Below, in pieces: positions 8,284-15,557 of a stretch of 64,000 nt of DNA. The notes under the pieces were generated by a model. It had not been told where the DNA came from and did not search any database. It was given only the letters and a program-made list of their open reading frames with translations. How positions within the stretch are numbered: the stretch's first letter is position 1; the number at the start of each line of letters is the position of its first letter. The position numbers were made by a program, and so were the translations under genes. The DNA lies in contig JAUXYP010000004.1 of assembly GCA_030694265.1 (NCBI GenBank), positions 45,781 through 109,780 on the forward strand. Direction: 5' to 3'. This DNA comes from Sulfuricurvum sp. Lineage in GTDB: Bacteria; Campylobacterota; Campylobacteria; Campylobacterales; Sulfurimonadaceae.

Positions 8284-9633
8284 TCACTTCGCACAATCAA
8301 ACGACTCTTTTCCTGCAAACTGATCGCCTCTTGTATAAATCATATTAGCAACACAACCTGAACCAAGAGATTGTTTTTCACATGAAGCTGAATAATTATC
8401 AATCATGAGTCTTGAAGCACCATAAACAGTACACTGTGCCACTAGCTTTTGCTTGGCATCTATAAGCTTTTGTGGTAGTTTTAGGTTGGCAAATGCCCAA
8501 TTACGATCTGTAATATCGACTGCTTCGCCATTGGCAACGCGATAATTTTTGAAAGCTGAATTACCGCCAACCTCTGTAATGTTAATAAGTTTTGAACTGC
8601 CATCATTTTTATAGACAGTTGAAACTAATTTCATGTTTCCAATATTTGTTTCGGATGTGCTGCCGGTAGGCATATCGCCAACTGACGCTGCGAAGTTTTT
8701 ACGAACATCAAGATTGTCATTAGAGATTGATTTGTGTGCGCTCACGCTTGAAGGCATAGCCCCTTTAGTGAGAAGGTAAAATATATTATATTTAGTCAGG
8801 TAAAACGGCTCATTGATATTTGTACATGCCATACTTTTACTAAAACTAGATGATGACCCAGCCCTTACTTGCTCATTTCCATCAATAAATAATTTGCCGC
8901 TAGATGAGTCACAAAAATCAGTAACTATTTTCAAATAACTTTCAATTGATGGTCTTAAAAGTATTTTCCCTTCTTTTTTGTCATGCACAAATTTTGATAC
9001 AACATCATCAATAGACTGCGTTGATGTTTTTTTAGCAAACGTTGTATTTGCATATTCTCCAAAGGTAACATCAAGGCGATGAGAGTCGAAGTATCCGTTT
9101 TCAGTTGGTGTTTTTGCAGTATAAATTAGTTTATCACCAGATGCTTTACAAGTCGTATTGTAATATCCGTTTGCTGGCATGAAATTATCTACATCAAGGA
9201 GTGAAAATACCCCTTTTTTGATTCTTTGTTCTGAAAAAAGACTAGCGTATTCTTGCTTCCCAATTAAATAACCGTTATCGCTTTTTGGATCAAGTTGAAT
9301 GTATTTATTTTTTTGTTCTGGTGTCATAATGTCTAGTGATTCTTGCTTGAATGCAGGAATGGACTTCTTGTCACCAAAAGAATCTTTTATATTAGTATAT
9401 AAATTACCCCCATAAGCAACACACATACGTTCCATCAGATACTTAGCTTGGCCCATTGTTGGTGTTTTTACGCTTGGCGCAAAAAGACTTAGGCTATTTT
9501 TATCAATTTGCTTTACGGCTAGATCTGTGCCGTAATCAGCATACATTTCTATCATCGTTTCGTTGATTGGCTTTTGGTCAGCAGATAATACGGCAGATAC
9601 CAAAAGAGATAAAACTACTTTTTTACTAATCAT
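8284..9633 (-). CDS. Large secreted protein of unknown function
   Basis: 449-aa protein starting MISKKVVLSLLVSAVLSADQ, a classic signal peptide; the upstream 25 in-frame codons overlap the divergent promoter, and AAGGAACGCCC precedes this ATG. The mature part is Ser/Thr/Asn rich with several cysteines, including a C-terminal cluster (SASCEKQSLGSGC...FDCAK) likely disulfide-bonded in the periplasm or outside. No family is recognised. It diverges from a small XRE regulator, with two palindromic sites between, so its expression is probably tightly controlled. Confidence 0.7.
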   Translation of the reverse strand: MISKKVVLSLLVSAVLSADQKPINETMIEMYADYGTDLAVKQIDKNSLSLFAPSVKTPTMGQAKYLMERMCVAYGGNLYTNIKDSFGDKKSIPAFKQESLDIMTPEQKNKYIQLDPKSDNGYLIGKQEYASLFSEQRIKKGVFSLLDVDNFMPANGYYNTTCKASGDKLIYTAKTPTENGYFDSHRLDVTFGEYANTTFAKKTSTQSIDDVVSKFVHDKKEGKILLRPSIESYLKIVTDFCDSSSGKLFIDGNEQVRAGSSSSFSKSMACTNINEPFYLTKYNIFYLLTKGAMPSSVSAHKSISNDNLDVRKNFAASVGDMPTGSTSETNIGNMKLVSTVYKNDGSSKLINITEVGGNSAFKNYRVANGEAVDITDRNWAFANLKLPQKLIDAKQKLVAQCTVYGASRLMIDNYSASCEKQSLGSGCVANMIYTRGDQFAGKESFDCAK

Positions 9634-9666
9634 ATGGGCGTTCCTTTGATGTAAATAATCTTTTAC

Positions 9667-9729
9667 ATAGTAATCACTATTTGAGTGATGAGTATAACAT
9701 AAGTACACTCCAAATAGTAATTACTATTT
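9667..9729. promoter_or_regulatory. Twin palindromic operators
   Basis: Two near-identical 14-bp palindromes, ATAGTAATCACTAT (9667-9680) and ATAGTAATTACTAT (9714-9727), lie between the secreted-protein gene and the XRE gene. The second extends to an 18-bp perfect palindrome (9712-9729). Centres are 47 bp apart. They are probably bound by the adjacent XRE protein, controlling both directions. Confidence 0.7.
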
Positions 9730-9740
9730 ATGGAGTCTTA

Positions 9741-9989
9741 TTGAAAACCGTCGATGATATCAACGATACTGACATTGATAATTTGCATAAGCGCATAGGC
9801 GTAAACGTAAAAAAATACCGTGAACTGCGTGGAATAACACAGCTTCAGCTTTCACTCGCCATGAACCTCAAATCTCCTGGACTGATTTCACAATCTGAAC
9901 TCTACACCAACAAACAACACTTCAATATCAAGCATCTCTATCAACTTGCCTATATTCTAGAATGCGAGATCACCGATTTTTTTGAATAA
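9741..9989 (+). CDS. Small XRE-family regulator
   Basis: 82-aa protein made almost entirely of a HTH_3 domain (IGVNVKKYRELRGITQLQLS...PGLISQSEL). I chose the TTG at 9741, because GGAG lies 5 bp before it; the longer reading starting at 9681 would run through the operator palindromes. It is divergent from the secreted 449-aa protein and is probably its regulator and autoregulator. Confidence 0.8.
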   Translation: MKTVDDINDTDIDNLHKRIGVNVKKYRELRGITQLQLSLAMNLKSPGLISQSELYTNKQHFNIKHLYQLAYILECEITDFFE

Positions 9990-10016
9990 TACTAACACTT
10001 CCCTGTTTCTACATAT

Positions 10017-10361
10017 TTAAAACTTTGTTTTACGCTGAATCTTTGATTGCTTTATTGCCTTTGCTTTGCGCATTTTCCCATGATAAAAGTGCTCCCATTC
10101 CGAGCTCTTATCATCATTACATGCCGTGATCATCAGCATAGCAGGTTGGTGAGTAATAGAATCTTCCACTTTTGCAAACACAAAGCTATGCCCGCGTCGT
10201 ACAATCGTGATCAACTCCGATCGCATCGGTATCACCGTTCCATTTTTAACTATGTCTTCGGCGAAGCGTTGCGCAGCTTCTTTGCTTTTTATGCCAAACC
10301 TTTTACTGAGCCGCTTTTGCGCATGACTGGTAAGTTTAACCGGTAATAATATTTGCATCAC
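10017..10361 (-). CDS. Hypothetical protein with SHAQKRLSKR motif
   Basis: 114-aa basic soluble protein. The N-terminal LTSHAQKRLSKRFGI resembles the 'HAxxRxxxR' opening of small DUF4258/BrnT-like folds, and a central ITIVRRGHSFVFAKVED strand region follows. Toxin activity is possible for that fold but no antitoxin partner is obvious. It is the last gene of a leftward run of small genes (10371-11429). Confidence 0.5.
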   Translation of the reverse strand: MMQILLPVKLTSHAQKRLSKRFGIKSKEAAQRFAEDIVKNGTVIPMRSELITIVRRGHSFVFAKVEDSITHQPAMLMITACNDDKSSEWEHFYHGKMRKAKAIKQSKIQRKTKF

Positions 10362-10370
10362 AATCCCCTT

Positions 10371-10481
10371 TTAATGTGCACTTAATGCCATATAGGCGCA
10401 TATGAGAGATCCGCCGCCAAAGACGACAATATCTAATCCTATGAGAAACAGAATAATTCGTTTCCAATGACGTTTAATCAT
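10371..10481 (-). CDS. 36-aa single-pass membrane peptide
   Basis: Small gene with a very strong ribosome binding site (GGAGGAAAAAT before ATG), overlapping the end of the WGR-like gene by 8 bp. The peptide opens MIKRHWKR, followed by a hydrophobic helix (IILFLIGLDIVVFGGGSL) and a short tail. A basic start plus one helix fits a small inner-membrane peptide; it could be a regulator or a toxin-like peptide, which the sequence cannot decide. Confidence 0.55.
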   Translation of the reverse strand: MIKRHWKRIILFLIGLDIVVFGGGSLICAYMALSAH

Positions 10482-10716
10482 ATTTTTCCTCCAGTAGCGT
10501 ATAGCCTCGTTTATATTTATTCTCCAATAAACTCTCCCACACTCTATAAGCGTTGACATACGTTTCAAAGCTCTGAGATATGATCCGTGTCGGTTTGGCT
10601 CTTCTACACCCTCCATACGTTCTTATAAGAAGGAATTCACCAAATAAATTGGCAACAAGTTCCAGACAATAGTAACGTTCCCGTTTATTGACGGTACGGT
10701 TCAATAGGATCTTCAT
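10474..10716 (-). CDS. Stand-alone WGR-like domain protein
   Basis: 80-aa protein that matches the WGR domain layout: a RYYCLELVANLFGEFLLIRTYGG strand block in which the usual W-G-R is replaced by Y-G-G, then a helix and the C-terminal ENKYKRGYT motif (family: K-x-x-R-G-Y). WGR domains bind nucleic-acid ends in PARPs and bacterial relatives; stand-alone copies occur on plasmids. I chose the ATG at 10716, since the upstream extension does not fit the domain. It overlaps its neighbours on both sides. Confidence 0.65.
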   Translation of the reverse strand: MKILLNRTVNKRERYYCLELVANLFGEFLLIRTYGGCRRAKPTRIISQSFETYVNAYRVWESLLENKYKRGYTLLEEKYD

Positions 10717-10966
10717 CAGATTGTTGTGTCCCTTGTACTTTTTTATTGTGTTCTTCATCCTCTTCAAGCTTCTGAACATTGATGCCGCTTGGACAATGTC
10801 CTTTCTTAATATCTTGATTATTAAGATACCTTCCAATTAGGAGAATTATTCCGACAATGGCTAATATCCCGCCAATGATTACAATAGGATCGATTTTATA
10901 ATTGCTGATCAATCCGATCATTATGCCTACACTGGCAGCTACTCTAAATGCAACTCTTTTATTCAT
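10685..10966 (-). CDS. Two-helix membrane protein
   Basis: 93-aa protein with two transmembrane helices (about 7-22 and 27-45: IDPIVIIGGILAIVGIILLIG) and a hydrophilic, acidic cytoplasmic tail with a single Cys (GHCPSG). Family not recognised. It overlaps the start of the WGR-like gene by 32 bp, and the two are probably translated from one message. Confidence 0.55.
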   Translation of the reverse strand: MNKRVAFRVAASVGIMIGLISNYKIDPIVIIGGILAIVGIILLIGRYLNNQDIKKGHCPSGINVQKLEEDEEHNKKVQGTQQSDEDPIEPYRQ

Positions 10967-11027
10967 GACTTTGATTCCAATACTGAATCAATACCGTAGG
11001 TTATGGTGGTATGTACAGAAGGTATCA

Positions 11028-11429
11028 TTACTCCTCCTCAAAGGTACAACTTAGGATCTTCACCCGCTCTTCAATCTGATAGACTGCGTGTTGGCACACG
11101 TAACGGCTTTGAACTTCACGCTTCATCACTCCATCCACAGAGTAGTAGGTGAATCCCAAAAAGTTTCGTTTACGAACAAGCTCTTCAGGGTGTTCACACA
11201 AAAGCTTTTCACGGCTAAAGTCCCATTCATCATGTTCGGTATAAAGGGTTTGATCCCCTTGGATGACATAACGGCCTTCTTCATTGATGCTGAGTGTCGC
11301 GTTACAGTAAATCTGACTTTGTCGCGAACACGACATTAAGTAAAAACGTTCTCCTTTTGGATTAATCGTAATATGTTTGCTTCCCTCATATATGATGAGA
11401 TTCACATCGCTGTATAGAATTTTTGACAT
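11028..11429 (-). CDS. Hypothetical protein, beta-rich
   Basis: 133-aa soluble protein with a strong RBS (AGAGGAGGATATTCCT before ATG). It alternates short beta-type segments (NLIIYEGSKHITINPKG, GRYVIQGDQTLYTE) and has four cysteines. No family is recognised. It heads the leftward run of small genes; its promoter should lie in the 11430-11765 gap. Confidence 0.6.
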   Translation of the reverse strand: MSKILYSDVNLIIYEGSKHITINPKGERFYLMSCSRQSQIYCNATLSINEEGRYVIQGDQTLYTEHDEWDFSREKLLCEHPEELVRKRNFLGFTYYSVDGVMKREVQSRYVCQHAVYQIEERVKILSCTFEEE

Positions 11430-11765
11430 AGGAATATCCTCCTCTGATTGGGTCTTTTTTTAAATTGGTAGACAATGGTAAAAATCTGATCAGGATTTAA
11501 AGCAATTTTATGAAAAGAGATAAGCAGCTAATTTATCTCAGTTTCATGTGAAATTTGAAAACGTTTTCGGTTGCAACTAGAGAAAATTGTAGCCCAATCC
11601 AGTGGGCTCGTCAATAGGTTTTTTAAAAGAATTTGCATATCAAAAAGAGTATTGATTTATGGAGAGAAGTATGCGATAATAAGTGATTTTACTAATTTTA
11701 CGATCAGAACTTGATTACTGTCGTAAAACTACTATTATTCGTACAAGCAAACAAGTGTGAGGTGT
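11430..11765. other. Intergenic region with palindrome and hairpin
   Basis: No gene is seen in this 336-bp stretch. It contains the 12-bp perfect palindrome GAAAACGTTTTC (11557-11568) and a hairpin AGCCCA/TGGGCT (11591-11608). The palindrome may be an operator for the leftward gene 11028-11429. Confidence 0.5.
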
Positions 11766-12084
11766 TTAATATATTAAACCTCTATCCCTTGCTATTACCC
11801 ATTGAGTTAGCTGATCCATCGTAGAAAAGATTTCTTCACTAAAATATGGAGTATTTTTATAAACCACACAACTAGCGCTACGCGTACGTATGCATGGACA
11901 CACTGACACCTTCTTCATACACCACAATATGGCATGGTATAAACTGGGCAAAATGTGGGTTGGATGTCAACATGATCGAAGCTAATTTTGCCTGACATAC
12001 TTCATAAATATAGACCTTCCGATCAATCGGAAATCCTTTACTGGCAACGACTTCATGATAGTTATAATGATGAAGCAATACCAT
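11766..12084 (-). pseudogene. Hybrid DUF302/DsrE pseudogene
   Basis: The first part (from 12084) encodes LLHHYNYHEVVASKGFPID and onward, about 86 percent identical over 58 residues to the intact DUF302 protein at 13497-13937. At the shared 'YEEG' codons it switches, one base out of frame, to the C-terminal half of a DsrE-like protein (CVVYKNTPYFSEEI...WVIARD), which is only moderately similar to the intact DsrE at 13140. Both genes' intervening parts are missing. It lacks an N terminus and a continuous frame, so it is a fossil of a duplicated, deleted cluster. Confidence 0.8.
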
Positions 12085-12087
12085 GTT

Positions 12088-12543
12088 CTATATAGGAATT
12101 TCATTTTCCTCTTTTAATAAGAGTTTTGAGCTTTCGATATCAAAGGTAAATTTCCTCTCCATCGGCTCATAGCATAGCCCTTGTTGGGAACATCCCTGAT
12201 ACCCGACTACCAGTGTGATCGGGACGATGTCATTTATTTCTTTGGTTTTAACTAAAGGAATATCAAAAGTTACTGAAGAGGTGTACACTTTTTCCCCGTC
12301 ATGGTCAATTGGCTTAGGAAGAATAAGATGATCAACCATGATTCCACTGTTTTTTTCCAAAACTTTGGCTGTGATTTTAGATTGATAGAGATAAATATTC
12401 TCTCCAAGTTCAATAGTCACTGATGCTGTACACTGTTTTTTCATATGGGCCGAGGCTTTGAATGTCTCTTCGAACATTAAGAATTTTGGTTCAACAAATA
12501 CCATAAATGTTAGTATTACCAAAAAAACTAAGATGTATCTCAC
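12088..12543 (-). CDS. Stand-alone DsbD alpha-domain-like periplasmic protein
   Basis: 151-aa protein with an N-terminal signal or anchor (YILVFLVILTFMVFV) and a domain resembling the N-terminal domain of thiol-disulfide transporter DsbD. The key signature is YQGCSQQGLCYEP: two cysteines six apart, like the DsbD-alpha redox pair. The transmembrane and thioredoxin domains of DsbD are absent. The start is GTG, with GGAG six bases before. In this cluster it may accept electrons or pass reducing equivalents to periplasmic sulfur carriers; that is inference. Confidence 0.72.
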   Translation of the reverse strand: MRYILVFLVILTFMVFVEPKFLMFEETFKASAHMKKQCTASVTIELGENIYLYQSKITAKVLEKNSGIMVDHLILPKPIDHDGEKVYTSSVTFDIPLVKTKEINDIVPITLVVGYQGCSQQGLCYEPMERKFTFDIESSKLLLKEENEIPI

Positions 12544-12546
12544 TCA

Positions 12547-13140
12547 TTACTCCTCTGTCAGTTTAAAACATTTGATGAAAGTAAAAGCCTTATTCGTCAT
12601 TGCCACTCCAGTGGAAGAGCAATTAAAAAAACCAGCTTTTTGGGCTAATGTCATTATTTCTTGAACAGAATAGAAGGTGGCTTTACTGTAGAAACGACTT
12701 TTGTTCTTGTCCGCTTCGTACATCTGTCCCAACAATGAATTTTTATCGACTATCCCAATAATCAAAAATCCATTTTTGCAGATAACCCGATAAGCCTCTT
12801 TCAATGCTTTAAGAGGATCATCCACAAAACAAATCACCGTTATCATGATGGCAAACTCGAAAGTTTCATCATTAAAAGGAAGTTTCTCAGCTCTCCCCTT
12901 AATCGGATGCAATCCTTTAGTAATAGCAATATTTCTCATAACCTGAGAAGGCTCAACGCCAATCTTTATACCAAGTGGTAGAGCAAATCTGCCGCTTCCC
13001 ATCCCGATATCAAGACCGTTTATATTTTTTTCTACGAGCCGTTTAAGAGTCTGAACTTCATCTGCATAAATAAGCGGATTTTTTTCAAACCATTGTTCAT
13101 ACTCATTGCCATTAAGATCGAAACTTTCTGTTTTTGCCAT
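12547..13140 (-). CDS. Class I SAM-dependent methyltransferase
   Basis: 197-aa protein with methyltransferase motif I GLDIGMGSGRFALPL (about residue 40), the post-I acidic region GVEPS, and motif IV-like FAIMITVICFVDDP. It belongs to the UbiE/Methyltransf_11 group. The substrate is unknown; a thiol or metal(loid) substrate would suit the sulfur/ArsR setting, but the sequence has no cysteine signature of ArsM. The start codon overlaps the DsrE stop (TAATG), showing coupling. Confidence 0.85.
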   Translation of the reverse strand: MAKTESFDLNGNEYEQWFEKNPLIYADEVQTLKRLVEKNINGLDIGMGSGRFALPLGIKIGVEPSQVMRNIAITKGLHPIKGRAEKLPFNDETFEFAIMITVICFVDDPLKALKEAYRVICKNGFLIIGIVDKNSLLGQMYEADKNKSRFYSKATFYSVQEIMTLAQKAGFFNCSSTGVAMTNKAFTFIKCFKLTEE

Positions 13141-13493
13141 TAAAACGTCAAAACCTTATTGCTCGCTATGACCCAATCGGCCAGAACCTGCATTGTTGAC
13201 GAAATACTCTCATCAAAATAGGGCTGATTTTTGAAAAGTCCGCATCGTGCATTACAGGTTCCACATACTTGTAGCGAAACACCCTCTTCATAAAGCTTTT
13301 TCAACATATCCACCAAATCATGATCATAACTCTCAGGCTTGACAGTCATATCTCGGGCGAGATCGACAGCATCGTTCATCAAAAAGATATTGACCTTTTC
13401 ACCGCTTTTGTAAAGTGTTTTAGCTAGACGCAGTGCATTCCACGCGACATCAGAACCGTCGTAAGGTTGGTGGTTTAATATGAAGGTAATCAT
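13140..13493 (-). CDS. Cytoplasmic DsrE/DsrF-like sulfur-carrier protein
   Basis: 117-aa DsrE-family protein (start FILNHQPYDGSDVAWNALRLA, the P-loop-like beginning of this fold). Three cysteines cluster in VCGTCNARCG (residues 77, 80, 84); DsrE-type carriers hold persulfide on a conserved Cys here. The ATG at 13493 has AAGGA six bases upstream. The gene is followed, with overlapping stop/start, by the methyltransferase. It likely relays persulfide sulfur from the rhodanese partner encoded upstream. Confidence 0.85.
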   Translation of the reverse strand: MITFILNHQPYDGSDVAWNALRLAKTLYKSGEKVNIFLMNDAVDLARDMTVKPESYDHDLVDMLKKLYEEGVSLQVCGTCNARCGLFKNQPYFDESISSTMQVLADWVIASNKVLTF

Positions 13494-13496
13494 CAC

Positions 13497-13937
13497 TTAT
13501 CCTTTTAATTTTTTCATCATGTTTTGTAAAGCGGTAAAAAGTCTTATCGCTTCACTATGTAACTGCTCTTGTGATTGAATCAAATCAATCATCATTTGCA
13601 TGTTTTGTGTTGAAATTATCGTCGTATCCCCTTCTTCATACACCGCAATACGACATGGCATAAAAGGGGCAAAATGTGGATTTGATGTTAACATCATAGA
13701 AGCAACTTTGGCTTGACATATTTCATAGATATAGACTTTTCGATCAATAGGAAACCCTTTATTCGCAACGACTTCATGATAGTTATAATGATGTAGTAAT
13801 GCAAATCTATATTCTGCGCACACTTCCTCTACGTCGTCAACAATTGATTGAATGCTCCGTTTGCTTTTAAATGCAATCGTAAACATTTTAAGCATCTGTT
13901 TTTTTGGCATTAATGCCATCATTAACTTTGCTAACAT
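13497..13937 (-). CDS. DUF302 family protein
   Basis: 146-aa protein. The DUF302 core runs from about residue 24 (IAFKSKRSIQSIVDDVEEV) to 106, with the typical HHYNYHEVVANKGF, YEICQAKVASMML and PCRIAVYEEG blocks; a helical tail follows. DUF302 proteins are frequent next to sulfur and thiol genes, but their reaction is unknown. A hydrophobic N terminus (LAKLMMALMPKK) may tether it weakly. It lies between rhodanese and DsrE in one transcript; a defective copy is at 11766-12084. Confidence 0.85.
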   Translation of the reverse strand: MLAKLMMALMPKKQMLKMFTIAFKSKRSIQSIVDDVEEVCAEYRFALLHHYNYHEVVANKGFPIDRKVYIYEICQAKVASMMLTSNPHFAPFMPCRIAVYEEGDTTIISTQNMQMMIDLIQSQEQLHSEAIRLFTALQNMMKKLKG

Positions 13938-13939
13938 AA

Positions 13940-14401
13940 TTATTCTTCTTTAGTGAGTAAGGTAACGCCTAACCCCGTTTCAATCGGGTAACCCTCTTGG
14001 GCCCATCCTTTGAGTCCACCTTTTAGATTTGTCGCATTGACGTAGCCTAGTTTTTTAAGCGTCTGAGCAGCTAGTGCACCTCGTCCGCCGCTGCGACAAT
14101 AGGTCACAATGACTGCGTTTTTATCTTTGATTTTATTGAGTACTTCAAACTCTAAATTGCCGCGCGTGATTGCCATGGTTGTCGTGGTGTAAATTTCACC
14201 TTCTGCCCGCTGGTTCTCTTCGCGTACGTCCATGACGATAACGTTTTTTTCCGCGTCAATCATCTGCTTCAACTCTTTAGGAGCCATTTCTCCTGCCTCT
14301 TGCTTTGCCGCAGAAACTAATTTTTCTGCTTCTGCTTGACCTGCCATAAGTGATGAGCATGTTAGTAAACTTGCTATCAATAGAATTTCTTTTAACTTCA
14401 T
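13940..14401 (-). CDS. Secreted rhodanese-like sulfurtransferase
   Basis: 153-aa protein with a signal peptide (MKLKEILLIASLLTCSSLMA) and one rhodanese domain. The active-site loop is YCRSGGRG, with Cys102 as the persulfide-forming residue, and the end has the usual NLKGGLKGWAQEGYP. This should transfer sulfur in the periplasm. It is the first gene of the five-gene leftward operon, with an octamer-repeat operator immediately upstream, so it is probably repressed by the ArsR-type protein at 15099. Confidence 0.9.
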   Translation of the reverse strand: MKLKEILLIASLLTCSSLMAGQAEAEKLVSAAKQEAGEMAPKELKQMIDAEKNVIVMDVREENQRAEGEIYTTTTMAITRGNLEFEVLNKIKDKNAVIVTYCRSGGRGALAAQTLKKLGYVNATNLKGGLKGWAQEGYPIETGLGVTLLTKEE

Positions 14402-14428
14402 TGGGTACTCCTTATATGTATTATGTTA

Positions 14429-14455
14429 TTAGCTAATTAACTAATTAACTAATTA
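14429..14455. promoter_or_regulatory. Octamer-repeat operator of the rhodanese operon
   Basis: Three tandem 8-bp units of the type TTAGCTAA, TTAACTAA, TTAACTAA lie 28-54 bp before the rhodanese start. A second array of the same kind is at 15010-15034. The shared motif and period point to one regulator, most simply the neighbouring ArsR protein. Confidence 0.72.
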
Positions 14456-14486
14456 TTATAGTGCAATCAAAAAAAAATATCAAGTC

Positions 14487-14948
14487 TTAATGAATCGGGA
14501 TATAAGCAAAATGTTCGTTTTGTTTATCGATCAACCCGATGGTCGAGTTCGGGGTCAGTTTGACGAAATCGTACACATTGCTTTGATCAATTTTGAGTGT
14601 TCTCATGGTTGCTTCACACATCAAAAATTCTACCTCATACGTATTTGCCATCGTTGCGAGCCGTTTACCCAACTGCTCCTGTGCAAGTGAGAGCTTTTTA
14701 TCATTTTTGTATGGTGAATTTTTGAGATCTTTGACGAAAAATTTGTACGCATCACCATGAATTACAACGGAAACATCGAGCTTTTCGAGTTTTCCCTCGT
14801 AATGCCCTTTATGATAGGCAATCCCTTTTAGCACTTTTTTTTCAAAAGTAGCAATATCTCCGGTTTTTAAATCGAATACAACCTGTTTAACCCCTTCTTC
14901 GGCAAAGAGTATCCCGCATAGAGCAAGCATAAGTAACCATTTTTTCAT
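14487..14948 (-). CDS. Secreted DsrE-like protein
   Basis: 153-aa protein with a signal peptide (MKKWLLMLALCGILFAEEG) and a DsrE/DsrF-type fold: KVVF-type start (VKQVVFDLKTGD), a central LDVSVVIHGDAYKFFVKD, and an EVEFLMCEATMRTL block whose Cys is in the usual late position of this family. It is probably a periplasmic sulfur carrier or binding partner of the rhodanese. It has its own promoter region, shared divergently with the ArsR gene and holding the second octamer operator. Confidence 0.8.
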   Translation of the reverse strand: MKKWLLMLALCGILFAEEGVKQVVFDLKTGDIATFEKKVLKGIAYHKGHYEGKLEKLDVSVVIHGDAYKFFVKDLKNSPYKNDKKLSLAQEQLGKRLATMANTYEVEFLMCEATMRTLKIDQSNVYDFVKLTPNSTIGLIDKQNEHFAYIPIH

Positions 14949-15009
14949 TGATGAGCCTTTTAACTGATTTGATGCATTATAAAGGAGAAATGTAAAAATA
15001 AAGTTAAAA

Positions 15010-15034
15010 AACTAATTAGCTAATTTGCTAATGT
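15010..15034. promoter_or_regulatory. Octamer-repeat operator between ArsR gene and DsrE-like gene
   Basis: AACTAATT, AGCTAATT and TGCTAATG follow one another with an 8-bp period in the divergent promoter region. The motif matches the array at 14429-14455. It would allow autoregulation of the ArsR gene and control of the secreted DsrE-like gene. Confidence 0.72.
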
Positions 15035-15098
15035 ATACACTTGTGTTATAATCAAACAACTACAAAATAGGTATCACCTATTCGAAACAAGGCGATTG

Positions 15099-15479
15099 AT
15101 GTTAGATATGGAACAAAAGATCAAAATTTTTAAAGCGCTCAGCAATCAAACCCGTTTTATGATTTTTAAGAATGTTTTTACGGGTGGATACACTTGCTCG
15201 CTGGATAAAATACAGCCTGGGGTTAAAGTAAATCCTATCGCGACGTGTGTCAGTACCGTCGCGGAACATTTTAATTTTTCCCTTCCTACCATCTCTGCCC
15301 ATATCAAAGAGCTCAAAGAAGCAAAAATCATTACCGTTGAGAAAAAAGGAAATAAAGTTTACATCGAACCCAATATTGAGACGATCCGAGAGCTTGCTGA
15401 ATGCTTTGGAACCTTGGTCAATAATTTCGATAATAACAGAGAATTGTTTTTTGGAGACACATTAGTAGTAAAAAGTTAG
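15099..15479 (+). CDS. ArsR/SmtB-family regulator
   Basis: 126-aa winged-helix repressor. It begins KIFKALSNQTRFMIFKNV and has the recognition helix FSLPTISAHIKELKEAKII. An insertion of about 15 residues around DKIQPGVKVNPIATC, between the first helices and the HTH, is unusual. Cysteines are at 33, 50 and 102; metal motif CxC is absent. A distant Cys pair is reminiscent of persulfide-sensing SqrR/BigR, which suits the sulfur cluster it faces. ATG 15099 was chosen over the TTG one codon earlier. The inducer is inferred, not shown. Confidence 0.85.
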   Translation: MLDMEQKIKIFKALSNQTRFMIFKNVFTGGYTCSLDKIQPGVKVNPIATCVSTVAEHFNFSLPTISAHIKELKEAKIITVEKKGNKVYIEPNIETIRELAECFGTLVNNFDNNRELFFGDTLVVKS

Positions 15480-15557
15480 CCACTTTATCTAAATCACTTT
15501 TATCGAATCAGTTATTATATTATTCGAAGAGATAACAAGATCGTATGTCATGAGGCT

